A stretch of 64,000 nucleotides of DNA from Sophora flavescens (lineage: Eukaryota > Streptophyta > Magnoliopsida > Fabales > Fabaceae), in contig CM061062.1 of NCBI GenBank assembly GCA_030762895.1, positions 237,385,379 through 237,449,378 of the forward strand, in the 5' to 3' direction. Every line of letters begins with the position of its first letter. Within the stretch, counting starts at the first letter, position 1. The position numbers were made by a program, and so were the translations under genes. The notes beneath the pieces are model-generated. The model was not told the DNA's origin and ran no database searches. It saw nothing but the letters and a program-made list of their open reading frames with translations. Positions 30,099-41,080 of the stretch are shown here, one piece after another.

Positions 30099-30480
30099 CT
30101 ATAAATTAATGTTTGAAGCTTGAGACACTGTGGAGAAAAATTGTCTCGAAGGGACAGATCTAAAATCTTCCGATCTTAGGTTGGGAGATCTAATTGAACT
30201 AAATGAATTTCTTCTTTCAAAGACTAATACAACTTGTCCAGTTTGAGTTTGAATAATGCTATTAAAATTTGATGTTTCCCTTGGTAAAGCTGGTGCCGTT
30301 TTATCCAAGATCCATCTTTTTGGTAAGACTACATCCTTCCAGAGGATTGTTTTTGGGACAATTATGTTTGCTTTAGTAACATCAGGAAGAAACAATGTTG
30401 TCTCTCCTGATGTCCTAGTTTTGAGCACTTTCGAATTACAAGATGGAGAAGTAGGAACTGTAGTATGGATCTAAGTAGGA
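30099..30480 (-). pseudogene. Pararetrovirus movement protein, C-terminal part
   Basis: The frame starts KTRTSGETTLFLPDVTKA and continues through KRWILDKTAPALP to a Ser/Arg-rich end. It overlaps the movement-protein copy at 40748-41038, which supplies the identity. The N-terminal half is missing: leader sequence joins directly at about 30440-30475. The family moves virus between plant cells through plasmodesmata; this copy cannot. Confidence 0.7.
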
Positions 30481-31210
30481 GAAACGACAGGGATTTACAA
30501 TATTAAAATAAATAAGTTAAAAGATGAGAAGTAGGAGAGCAGGATGAGAAGTAGGAGAAACGGTGGTGATTTACAATATTATAATAAATAAGTTAAAAGA
30601 TGCAGATTAAATTATAAAACATAAAACAAAAATAGTAAATGCAGAAATTTAAATCATAAAACCCAGAAAGGCAGTTGAACCTGTCGGGATCTGGCAAATA
30701 AAGTAAAAAAGAAACCGGAACGGAGGCAGAGCCTCACCGGGACCGGTGGAGGGAGATGAGAAAGAAACCAGAGTGGAGGCAGAGCCTCACCAGGACCGGT
30801 GGAAGGAGATGAGAGAATTACTAAACCATGTATTTTTATTGAAACACAAAAGTATTACAAAACAAGATTGAAAGTTTGAAGTAGAAGGAGAAGGGAACTG
30901 AGGAGAACTCACAAGATCACTCAGAACCTAATCAGAGTTTCTCACACTACTATCTCTCTAAAACTTCGAATCCCCTTAACAAGAGAGGAGCATCTTATTT
31001 ATAGAGGATAAAAACTATTATTACAACAGTAACGATAACATGATCTGAACTATTGTAATGATTAGTGAACAGTCCTGATATCCTGACTGGAACTGGTAAG
31101 ACCAGTGATGAACAGTGTCGGTGACATAACTGGAACTATTCATGCCGGTAAATTGTTTGATATCTTCTTGGAAAGTGACTGGAACTATTCATCATCACTC
31201 AGGTTAATTG
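30481..31210 (-). promoter_or_regulatory. Pararetrovirus promoter and leader, right copy
   Basis: TATA box CTATAAATAAG on minus (31004-30994) with AATAAA-type signal (30840-30833) about 160 bases downstream. The leader carries a 52-bp tandem duplication of the GGCAGAGCCTCACC block (30710-30810) and a partial duplication of GAGAAGTAGGAGAAACG (30476-30565), neither present in the left copy. Confidence 0.75.
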
Positions 31211-31216
31211 TTGTGT

Positions 31217-32610
31217 CTATCCATTACAATCATCTTCATTCTGATAAAATGGGTTAGAGCATTTTGAGCAAAGTTCCTCATCTTCTTCTTCATCAGACCA
31301 GGGCAGCTTCTGTTTGGATGATGATTGGGATGAAGAGGGTAAATCTTCCTTTTCCAGCTTTAGGATTGCTTCCATATTTTGTAGAAACCTCTCCTTTGTT
31401 TTGGATCTTGCCAGAACTGAGACAATTTGTGATCTCTGATTCAGAAATTCTCTTGTTTCTGGATTGGCTGCTTTCATCTATTTTGGATTCTGCTGAAACC
31501 ATATTTTAACATTGTCATTAGTAGCCGTTGCATAGTTGAATTGCGACCACCACTTGACATTAGCAGACCTTTGAAGAAGAGGCAAAATACCTGGGTAAAG
31601 ATCTTGTTTTTGGTATTTGTATTGCCAACTAAACACCCGTGCCAGGGAGAATTTGGGGAAAAATATTAGATTTGCAGGGAAAGGACTTTCCTTGATATCA
31701 AAATATTTTTCAAATGTTTTGTATCCTTCCAAAAGATCAGAGGGAAGGATCTGCTTGATTGGACCAAAGAGTTGCCACCAATGGACAAACCAATGTGGAA
31801 ATTTATAATTGACATTCTTATTGAAATATATCATCCAATAATGTTTATTTTGATTGTTTTGGTACCATAATACATTTTACCAAGCTGTTTGATAATCCCA
31901 ATAGTTAAATCCAATGAGATCAAAAGTTTGAGAAATTTTTTGCAAGCATTTACATTTTTTTGAAATTGTTCGGGTGTTAAAACCTTTAGAATTTGGAGAG
32001 TTGAGTGAGTGTATGTTGATTGATCTTTGGGATATCGATAGTGTTTAATCGAGGCTGAATCGGTATCAATCAATATAAACTCATAAAAATTCCTGTTTTT
32101 GTTAGTTTGTGTTAGTTTAAAATGAAAACCATTTGGAATTTTTTTTTCTGGGATTTTAATAGGATTGTTATCCCAGAATCCTGGTTCCATTTGAATGACA
32201 AATTGGGTTTGGTTTTTTGCAACATAATGAGTTGCAGAGGTTTGGCTTATGGCTGATAATCTTGTATCTGGTTCAACGACATATTGGTTTAAAGGGGCAA
32301 CCGATTGGGTCAATTCTTTGATTAATTCTTTGAGGAGGGGTGGAGAATCTTGTTCCACTATGTCTCCTTATGTTCCATTTGGGAGTTTGGTTAGCCCTTG
32401 GTTTTGAAAGGCTAAAAGAGTTTGGATAGGAATACCATAGTCTTTCTTAGACTGCTTGGTTGTTTGGGTTTGCTGGGTTAATGACTCAGGTTGGGTTGAT
32501 GACCCAGCTTTGGTTGTTTGTTTCTGAGTGGATGACTCAGATTGGGTTGATGACCCAGATTCTTTAGGTGCAACATGGCACTGGAGTCCTAATAAATCAT
32601 TTTGAGTCAC
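31217..32610 (-). pseudogene. Pararetrovirus last ORF, function unknown
   Basis: Three frames in series (32610-32368, 32358-31478, 31477-31217) with shifts between them. The N-terminal part has Ser/Gln/Thr-rich repeats (SSTQ, TQKQTT). The middle has many aromatic residues (FPHWFVHWWQLFGPIK, KWWSQFNYA). The end is acidic with a Cys pair (DEELCSKCSNPF). It follows RNase H (across the Gypsy insertion) and precedes the promoter, the position of the last viral gene. I do not recognise a domain and do not assign a transactivator role. Confidence 0.55.
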
Positions 32611-32620
32611 CTTTTAGTAT

Positions 32621-33772
32621 TGTATACTTGGCCTAACTAATGTCTATATGTGTTTAATATTGGTGATTTGGCTGAGTTTTGCATTATTGGGTTTAATTGG
32701 GCTTAATTGCTAAACATTGTTAATTTTCGGATTTTTCACTCATCCTGACCTTGTTGTCTTGCACAAAGCATAACTAGAGCTACAGAAATCGGATTTGGGT
32801 GATCTTGGTGTCCCTAGAAAGCTAAGACGAAGATATACAATTTTTGATTTCATATGGATTGTCAAATTCAGCAAAATTGAAGGCCAAACTTGGTTCCGAA
32901 TTCTCTAACGTGGATCAGTTTACAGTCCATGATATTCCTTCACTTAAATGGGCATAACTTACTCATCTTAAGCCCAATTAAGGCATATGATACCTTGTTC
33001 CAAAGCTTATTCAGAGGACCTTAATTTGGGATAGGGTTAGATAAGGATTAATAAGTATAAATAGCAGTTTCTTTCCACACAAGAGGGAGACGAAAATTAT
33101 ACCACTTTTGATAATCCTTGTATTTTGCAAGTTTTGGAATTCTCTTCTCTTCTGTTCTTTTGAGTTTTCTACACTTTGTTAATGTTTGTTAAGACTTCTC
33201 CAATGGTGATGACTATGGAAGGATAAATCTTTTATCAATCCTAGACATTCAAGTAATTTGGTTTGAATTCCGAGTTCCCTACTCTTAATTGTATTTCAAT
33301 TGCTTCCTCCCCTCTTCTCTCCCTTCAATTATGATTTCTGTGTTGTGAGTGTGATTACACTTGATTTATGTCTAATTAGATGTAGATTTAGTTTTCATGA
33401 TTGAATTGGAATTAGAAATTAGGATTGATCAATCTGAAAATCTAATAGAGATTAGGGAACCGATTGATAGTGCATAAATCAACATTATTAGGGATTGCGA
33501 TTGTGATTTCAATTTCGTTGATTAAATCCTACATGATTATGTAGTAGATTCGAATTAACAGAGAAGGAGGGCAAACAAATTTATATCTTTTGGAACGATG
33601 ACGAATTCTACCAAAGAACTTGACGTCTTGGATTGATGTTTTTAATTGATTGAATTTCTTTGTTTGTTGCAAATTTGTTTTCTCCTTGAAAATTTCAAAA
33701 ACCCCTTTTTTCTCTAACATTCTACAGTTTTTAATTACTATATTAATTTGACCCGTGTACGGCCACAGATCA
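32621..33772 (+). repeat. Probable Athila-like 5' LTR
   Basis: The right end is fixed by the primer site at 33774-33794. The left end is placed at TGTATACTTGG because viral sequence stops nearby, and is uncertain by about 20 bases. There is no second LTR to compare. A TATA-like TATAAATAGC occurs at 33055-33064, with transcript-like sequence after it. Confidence 0.6.
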
Positions 33773-33773
33773 A

Positions 33774-33794
33774 ATTTGGCGCTATTGCCGGGGA
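33774..33794 (+). promoter_or_regulatory. Athila-type primer binding site
   Basis: TTTGGCGCTATTGCCGGGGA is one substitution from the typical Athila/Tat primer site core. Confidence 0.85.
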
Positions 33795-34306
33795 TCTTTG
33801 ATATCGATTAGCCAATTCAAGAACCCTACTTACTTTAGTTTATTACTGACATTTTATCTTAGTGTTTTCTCTGTTTTTCAGATTGTGGCCTTGGAATTGT
33901 ACAGTGAAATTGATCTCCTGATTGAGAAGTGACAGTTTTGCCCTTCATTTCAAAAATCGGTTTTCGGTCAACTTCATCAAATTGCTCCGAAATTTGCACA
34001 GAAAATCGGAAAAAAATCAAGGGTCAAGACCCACCTATTAGGGACTAATTATGTGGTTTTTGGTGTCAAAATCCAAAATTCCATTGTTTAGACCACTTTT
34101 TCAATTTTTTGAATTTTTCATATTTTTAAAAAAATCCAAAAAAATTTGTGTGCACTTTATTTGATTTTTAGGGATTTTCTGTGGTGTTTTTGAATTTTTT
34201 AGATTTGATTTGGTACGATTTCTCAATTTTTTTTTTCATTTTAGCGATTAGGACATTATTGGTATTTTCTAAATTGTTATCCTACCTTATTCTATTTTCA
34301 TGATGC

Positions 34307-36110
34307 ATGACTAGGTCTGATCCAGGTGAATTGTTTGCTTATAACCCTGAAATAGATATAACATATCATAGACTGATTAGAGTTAATAGGAGGCTTACTA
34401 TTCACAGTTTTGCACCAAATAATCAAGTAGATAGTGACTTAGGCGAATTAAGCGACTCTGCATCTGATTTTAGTTCAAATTTGGCATCTTATATTGGTGA
34501 TTCTGTTTCTGAATTTAGTGCTGATAATATGGCTAATCCAAATAACAGAACACTGAAAGAATTGACTGCACCTGATGTTGCATTTCAACCTTTGTGTATT
34601 CAATACCCTGATTTGGATGCACCATTTGAGCTTAAATCTTGTTTAATCCATTTGTTGCCCAAGTTTCATGGTCTTGCAGGTGAGGACCCTCACAAGCATC
34701 TTAAGGAGTTCCATGTTGTGTGCTCTACTATGCGACCACAAGGAGTTCCTGAAGATCATGTCAAATTGAAAGCATTTCCATTATTTTTAGATGTTGCAGC
34801 AAATTTTTGGTTGTACTACCTTCATCCTGGTTCAATTACTAGCCGGGATGACATGAAGAGATCTTTCTTGGAGAAGTTCTTTCCCGCATCCAGAACAGCA
34901 TCAATCAGAAAAGAAATTTGTGGCATCAGGCAGTTTTCTGGAGAGACATTATATGAGTATTGGGAGAGGTTTAAGAAGCTATGTGCAACCTGTCCCCACC
35001 ATCAGATTAGTGAGCAACTTCTCATCCAGTATTTCTAGGAAGGACTAACGCCAATGGATAGAAGTATGGTTGATGCAGCAAGTGGTGGAGCATTGATGGA
35101 TAAGACACATATGGAAGCCAGAAGTCTGATTGCTAATATGGCAGAGAACTCCCAACAGTTTGGTTCAAGAGCTCTAACACCAGCTAAGGGAATGCATGAG
35201 GTGAAAGTTACTACAGATAATCAGAGGCTGGAAAATAAAATCACAAAGCTTACTTCTCTTGTTAGACAGCTAGCCATCGGACAACACCAACAAGTTAATG
35301 CAGCAAATCAATGCCTACCCAAAGCATGCGGCATATGCACCTCAGCAGACCACCCTACAGATATGTATCCTACACTTCAAGAAACTGATCAAGGTGTTCA
35401 TGAATCAGCTGCAGTGGCTGGAATGTTCACTGGAGGACAACCATATAGATCTCAACAACAGCAGAATTATGATCCATCTTCTGACAGGTATCTAGGATGG
35501 AAAGATCATTCTAATTTGAAATATGGTCCTGGACAACAAAATGTGCAACAACATCAGAGATTTCAGGTAGCGGATTCGAGCAACAAGTACCAACCACCTC
35601 CTTTTAGGTAACAACAGAATATGCAGCAACCCATGCAGAGCTCTAGTACTGGACCATCATTGGAGGATTTAATGAAACATATGGCAACTAGCAACATACA
35701 GTTCCAGCAGAATATCAATACCACCATTGAAGACATGCAAACACAGATTGGACAATTGGCTACCACTGTTAATAAATTGCAGTCAGAAGGTTCTGGTCAA
35801 ATTCCATCTCAACCAATTATTAATCCAAAGGGAAATGTGAGTGCCATTACCTTGAGGAGTGGTAAGGAGCTGGAACTGCAGGAAACTGAATATAGCAGCA
35901 GAAATATAGAAGGAAAGAGCAATGCAACAGGAAACAAAGTTGCAGGAAAACAAGTTGAAGAAAAACATGTTGCAGGAGAAAAATTATAAAAATCAAGTAC
36001 TACAGCAGATTCAGAAAGAAGGCCTTCATTACCTTTCCCTAACATAATTGCTAAACCAAGGAAAGTATCACAAGCCGAGGTAGATAAAGAGTTACTGGAA
36101 ACTTTTAGGA
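34307..36110 (+). pseudogene. Athila-like gag
   Basis: The frame starts at ATG 34307 after an AT-rich leader. The gag core is clear: LPKFHGLAGEDPHKHLKEF, then FPLFLDVAANFWLYYL, then FLEKFFPASRTASIRKEI and GETLYEYWERFKKLCATCPHH. A Cys-containing stretch (CGICTSADHPTD) follows at 35320-35360. Nonsense codons lie at 35036-35038 (TAG), 35609-35611 (TAA) and 35987-35989 (TAA), all in one uninterrupted register. Gag would form particles around the RNA. The frame runs directly into protease. Confidence 0.88.
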
Positions 36111-38221
36111 AGGTAGAGGTGAATATTCCCCTATTGGATGCCATCAAACAGATTCCCAAGTATGCAAAGTTTCTTAAGGAGTTATGCACCCATAAAAAGA
36201 AGCTGAAGGGTGATGAAAAAGTAAGCATGGGCATAAATGTTTCTGCACTGATTCAGCCTAGTATGCCTAAAAAATCTAAGGATCCAGGCACTTTCACCAT
36301 CCCTTGTACTATAGCCAACTCCACATTTGGGAATGCAATGCTGGATTTAGGTGCTTCCATAAATGTCATGCCTAAATCGGTTTTTAGGTCATTGAAGCTT
36401 GGGGATTTGAAGACAACTGGTGTAGTGATTCAACTAGCCAATAGAAGCACAACACATCCAGCTGGAGTACTTGAAGATGTGCTGGTTCAAGTTAATGAGT
36501 TGATATTTCCAGCAAATTTCTACATTCTGGACATAGAGGATGAGTCCTCTAGTCATGGAACCTCATTGATTTTGGGGAGGCCATTCTTGAAGACAGCAAA
36601 GACCAAGATAGATATGCATGCAGGGACTCTTTCTATGGAGTTTGGTGATGATATTGTGCAGTTCAACATATTTGATGCCATGAAACATCCCATGGAAGAT
36701 CATTCTCTTTTATATCTTGATGTCATTGATTTGCTAGTTGATGATTATGCAAATTTAAATTCTGAATTTCCTGAAATTACTGATTTAGATTGCTCCCCTT
36801 GTACATGTGATGAATCTGATGTGTGTGCTATTTGTGCAGAAATAAATGTTGCTATAGATAATGTTTATGCAGGTTGTGATGTAGTAGCAGCAGCATCAAC
36901 AATAGAGAGTACACCATTGACTTCTATTGTGCAGCCACCAATTTTAGAGTTGAAACCTCTACCTGCGCACCTGAAATATGCTTACTTAGAGGCTAATCAC
37001 AAGCTGCCAGTGATTATAGCCAACAATCTCCAACCAGACCAAGAGGAGAAGTTGTTGCAGACTTTGAAGGGTCATAAAAAAGCAATCAGCTGGACTTTAG
37101 CTGATATTCCAGGGATTAGTCCTTCTATATGCATGCACCGGATATTGTTAGAGGATGATGCCAGAGCAGTAAGGCAGTCACAGAGGCGACTAAATCCTAC
37201 CATTCTTGATGTGGTCAAGAAAGAAGTCAGCAAGCTATTAGCAGCCGAGATCATATACCCTATATCAGACAGTGAGTGGGTTAGTCCTGTTCAGGTGGTC
37301 CCTAAGAAGACTGGGATAACTGTTGTGAAAAATCAGAATAACGAGTTGGTCCCAACTAGAGTACGGAATAGTTGGCGAGTTTGCATAGACTACAGGAAGC
37401 TTAACCAAGCCACTCGCAAAGACCACTTCCCTTTGCCCTTCATTGATCAAGTATTAGAAAGGTTGGCATGAAAATCCCATTACTGTTTCTTGGATGGATT
37501 CTCAGGGTATTTTCAGATTCACATTGCATTGGAGGACCAACATAAAACCACTTTCACCTATCCTTTCGACACTTTTGCTTACAGGAGGATGCCATTTGGC
37601 TTATGCAACGCTCCAGGTACCTTTCAGAGGTGTATGGTAAGTATATTTTCCGATCTTTTAGAGAGTTGCATGGAGGTGTTCATGGATGATTTCACTGTTT
37701 ATGGTTCTTCATTTGATGCATGCCTACAGAGTCTGTCTAAAGTTTTGGATAGGTGTATTGAAACTAACCTTGTATTGAATTATGAGAAATGTCATTTATG
37801 GTGGCAGAAGGAATTGTCCTAGGGCATTCAGTGTCTAGTAGAGGCATTGAGATAGATAGGGCCAAGTTAGATGTTATTGCTTCTTTATCTTACCCCGTAT
37901 CTGTGCGGGAGGTGCGTTCCTTTCTTGGCCATGCAGGTTTTTACAGGAGGTTTATCCAGGACTTGAGCAAGATAGCTTTGCCCTTGTCCAAGCTTTTACA
38001 GAAGGATGTAGAGTTTGTCTTTGATCAATCTTGCCAGGATGCATTCAATGAGTTGAAGAGGCGACTCACCACCAGTCCCATCATCCAGTCATCTAACTGG
38101 GAGCTTCCTTTTGAGCTAATGTGTGATGCCTCAAACTTTGCGCTTGGAGCTGTTTTAGCCCAACAAGTTGGCAAGATCTCCCATGTCATAGCTTATGCCT
38201 CTAGAACTTTAGAAGAGGACT
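36111..38221 (+). pseudogene. Athila-like pol: protease, reverse transcriptase and partial RNase H
   Basis: It is in the same register as gag. The protease block reads AMLDLGASINVMP with SLILGRPFL as flap/end, a D-L-G-A active site usual for Athila. RT follows: RVCIDYRKLNQATRKDHFPLPF, the catalytic FMDDFTVYGSSF at about 37679-37714, and LNYEKCH. A TGA at 37469-37471 replaces the Gly codon expected before KSHYCFLDG. A one-base deletion near 37797 shifts the frame, after which SRGIEIDRAKLDVI and FLGHAGFYRRFI follow. RNase H begins (MCDASNFALGAVL) and is cut off after ASRTLEED. Integrase is absent. Confidence 0.9.
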
Positions 38222-38289
38222 AATTTTCCTTTAGCCTTCCCCTTAGAAGAGGAAGTTGTTGATTTTGGCATCTCTGCCTCACACTCAAG
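38222..38289. other. Junction segment between Gypsy RNase H and viral RNase H
   Basis: About 68 bases that I cannot assign to either element with confidence. It marks the breakpoint. Confidence 0.4.
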
Positions 38290-39550
38290 CTCACTTACCC
38301 TGTAAAAATTCACGAGTAAGAAAATTAGGAAGGGAATTGGAAGAGCCTTTAAGAAATTCAATTTGAAAATCAAAAGCACTAAGAATTGCTTGCCATCTAG
38401 CAAAAATTTGTTTTGATGCTAAATTTTTAACATCCTTTTGTAAAATATCTTTCGCTGATTTACAATCTACTCTAACCAAAAAAATTTGATTAAGTAAATC
38501 AGATTGAAATTTTGAAATACACAATACTATTGCTAAAATCTCTTTTTGACAGTAGAATAATTTTGTTGTGCAAAATTCCAATGTTTAGAAGTATATGCAA
38601 TGATATGTTCTTTTTCTGAAATTCTTTGTTTTAAAATACCGCCATAACCAATATCAGAGGCATCGGTTTCAACAATTTTGAGAGCAGAAGGGTTTGGAAG
38701 ATAAAGACATGGAAGATCCTTTATCTTAGCTTTGATAATCTTGACAACCTTTGTATGCTCGTCTGTCCAAGGGGGTGGTTCCTTCCTAAGACAGTTGTGC
38801 AAAGGTTTGATGATATTGCTGAGATTTGGGACAAAATCAACAACATAGTTAAGACATCCTAGGAACCTCTGAAACTGAGTTTTGTCTTTTATTTGATCTA
38901 GAAATTTATCCGCAAATTCTATTGCTCTATCGATTAGAATAATGGTTCCTTGATGAATATTGTGACCAAGGAATCTGATTTTTGTTTGAAATAGATTGAC
39001 TTTGGATTTAGAATCAGCGAAACCATTTCTCTTAATAACTCCTATGAAGATATTAATATGTTTAAAATGCTGATCGATGGATTGAGAAAAGACTAAAACA
39101 TCATCAATGTAGACAACGGTAAACCTGAGTATGGATTGAAAATTTCATTCATGATTTTCTGAAATTCTGAAGGAGCATTTTTAAGGCCAAAGGGCATTAC
39201 ATTCCATTCGTATTGCCCAAAAGGAACGGTGAAGACTGTTTTGTATCGGTCACTATCTTTAACTTCTATATGATAATTACCAAACTTCATGTCAAATTTG
39301 GAAAAAACTTTTACGGAGCTTAGTCGGTTAAGCAAATCCTTTTTATTATGGATTGGATATCTTATCCACCTAAGAGCTTGATTTAAGGGTTTGTAATTGA
39401 TCACTAAGCGAGGTGTTCCTCGCTCAATTTCTGCTTGTTTGTTAATGTAAAAAGCAGAACACGACCAAGAGATTTACTCTCTCTAATTAATCCTTTCTTT
39501 AAGAGATCATTGATCTCTTTTTGGCAGTATTGGAGAAGTTCATCATTCAT
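38290..39550 (-). pseudogene. Pararetrovirus reverse transcriptase and RNase H
   Basis: RT starts near 39550, with the first palm block INYKPLNQALRWIRYPI at 39404 and PFGQYEWNVMPFGLKNAP near 39200. The catalytic Y-I-D-D codons lie at about 39100-39111, but in a frame shifted from the upstream part. RNase H follows (KIVETDASDIGYGG; KEILAIVLCISKFQSDLL; FARWQAILS) and ends with LPNFLTREFLQG at 38290. Several shifts and stops separate the blocks. The sequence is closest to caulimovirid pol, unlike the Athila RT on the opposite strand next to it. Confidence 0.85.
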
Positions 39551-39790
39551 TTGAATTGGTTTTCTGCTATTTGTGATAGAATCATTTTATGAACGGATTG
39601 TTCTTATTTTATTTCTTTTATTTCTTGTCTAAGATTCTTGATCTCTTGTTGAAGATCTTGAATTGTTACGGGTTTCGTTTGTTGGGCTTCAAGACCTTTA
39701 AGGATTGCCTTAAAATCAAATTAATCTTTAACAATGACTTTGCCTTTACCCTTGGAATCCTTTTCCATTGAAGATTTTAGTTTGTCAAGA
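39551..39790 (-). pseudogene. Pararetrovirus coat C-terminal coiled-coil fragment fused to RT
   Basis: It repeats the coiled-coil part of the frame at 27046-27300 (PVTIQDL, then QEIK repeats) and joins directly to the RT N-terminus at about 39550. The protease is deleted at this junction. Confidence 0.7.
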
Positions 39791-39801
39791 TATCAGAGCC
39801 A
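39791..39801 (+). promoter_or_regulatory. Possible pararetrovirus primer binding site
   Basis: TATCAGAGCCA on plus matches the tRNA-Met complement used by Caulimoviridae, except that the first three bases are AGA, where TGG is expected. It marks the start of the plus-strand arm. Confidence 0.5.
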
Positions 39802-39822
39802 GATGGGGAAGCAGGAACTGTA

Positions 39823-39843
39823 GTATGGATCTAAGATCCATAC
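39823..39843. repeat. Perfect 10-bp palindrome at the junction of the two viral arms
   Basis: GTATGGATCT, one A, then AGATCCATAC. It lies about 20 bases after the primer-like site, in the viral leader. Confidence 0.9.
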
Positions 39844-40201
39844 CTTGCTGAGTAAAAAAAAATGTTTTTTTATGAAATTTATATGCTTAACTGGTTTGGG
39901 TACCTCTTAACTGATAAGGACCTTGTGTTCATGTTTTGGTATGTCTTGTAAAAGCTGTAATAATAAGACCTCGAAAGGTAAAGAGGCAGTAAGTCTAATT
40001 TGTCGATGCTCGAGCAAGTCAAACAATGCATAAGCACTTAGAGGTAGCTTTTGGTTAAGAAAGAAAGGTATAGTTATGGTTAAGGATAATAAAATCTAAT
40101 GCTTTTGTATAAATTTGTATAAAAATGTTATTTTAAAATTTTGTAAGGTTTTATTAAAATTATTCAGCAAGGTAAGGCTTAGATCTGTATTTACTGTTGC
40201 T
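39844..40201 (+). other. Pararetrovirus leader, plus arm
   Basis: Non-coding AT-rich leader between the primer-like site and the movement-protein ATG at 40202. No long frame is present. Confidence 0.55.
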
Positions 40202-41038
40202 ATGGAACCAAAGGAAGGCAATGATATCAGATAATTGAAAATTATGTTATCCTGTTCTCTTTCAAAGCTTAGTTTTCGCTCTTCCCAACCCTCTTCTTTT
40301 TCTTTACAGGAATCTGAGATTCCTAACAATCCAAGCAGTATTTTCCAAGAGGAAATCTGTTTTGAAAACATCAATCAATATATTGATAATTGGGAAATTC
40401 CCAAAATTCCAACAAAAGAATTATACAAACCGGAATGCAAGTTTTTACCACTTCAGACTATGTTATCAAAATGGTAGAGAAAAACATCCCTATCAATCCA
40501 GAGAGTGAGGAATTCCATCTTCTCTCAATGGATACAATAAAAAAATCATAAACAAAGATACATAAATCTGCACATAGGATGTGTTAAGGTAGTTGTTAAA
40601 CCTTTAATTCGCGAATGATTAAATGCTTCAATCTTGACGTGCTTAAGAGATGTTAGGCATAACAAATTTCAGGATTCTCTCTTAGGAACTGTAGAAAGTA
40701 GCCTAAGCCAGGGTCCAATATACTTCAATTGATATCCAAATAGAACATTGAGTCTACAAGATAGAAATATTATAGACTCGTTGTTTCTAAACATCAAGAT
40801 CCGTGGTTTAGACATGAAACCCGGATCAATTCCTGCAGCTTTGCTTTATAGGATTCAATACAAGGTTATGAATTCTTGTAATTCGAAAGTGCTCAAAACT
40901 AGGACATCAGGAGAGACAACACTGTTTCTTACTGATGTTACTAAAGCAGAAGATGATCGGAAGATTTTAGATCTGTCCCATCGAGACAATCTTTCTCCAC
41001 CGTGTCTCAAGCTTCCAACATTAATTTACAGGGATTAG
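40202..41038 (+). pseudogene. Pararetrovirus movement protein (30K type), plus arm
   Basis: The ATG at 40202 is followed within about 10 codons by a TAA, then by an open block (40235-40477) and, after more stops, by the 30K-like core at 40748-41038 (DRNIIDSLFLNIKIRGLDMKPG, then AALLYRIQYKVMNS, then KTRTSGETTLFLTD). After VTKA the sequence jumps to EDDRKILDL, lacking about 190 bases present at 30176-30369. The same jump occurs at 29595-29605 in the other arm. Confidence 0.72.
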
Positions 41039-41080
41039 ATACATCATCTACCATCCCAAGACCAATTTATCAGGCAGAAG

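Larger units (their letters stand above)
32621..38221 (+). mobile_element. Athila-like Ty3/Gypsy element, 3' truncated
   Basis: A probable left LTR is followed by a primer site (TTTGGCGCTATTGCCGGGG) of the type used by Athila/Tat elements, an untranslated leader and a long gag-pol frame. The frame ends abruptly in RNase H at 38221, where pararetrovirus sequence on minus begins. There is no integrase or right LTR. It lies opposite to the surrounding viral genes and separates viral RNase H from the last viral ORF. A deletion after insertion, or rearrangement through the two RNase H regions, could explain the missing 3' half. Confidence 0.85.
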
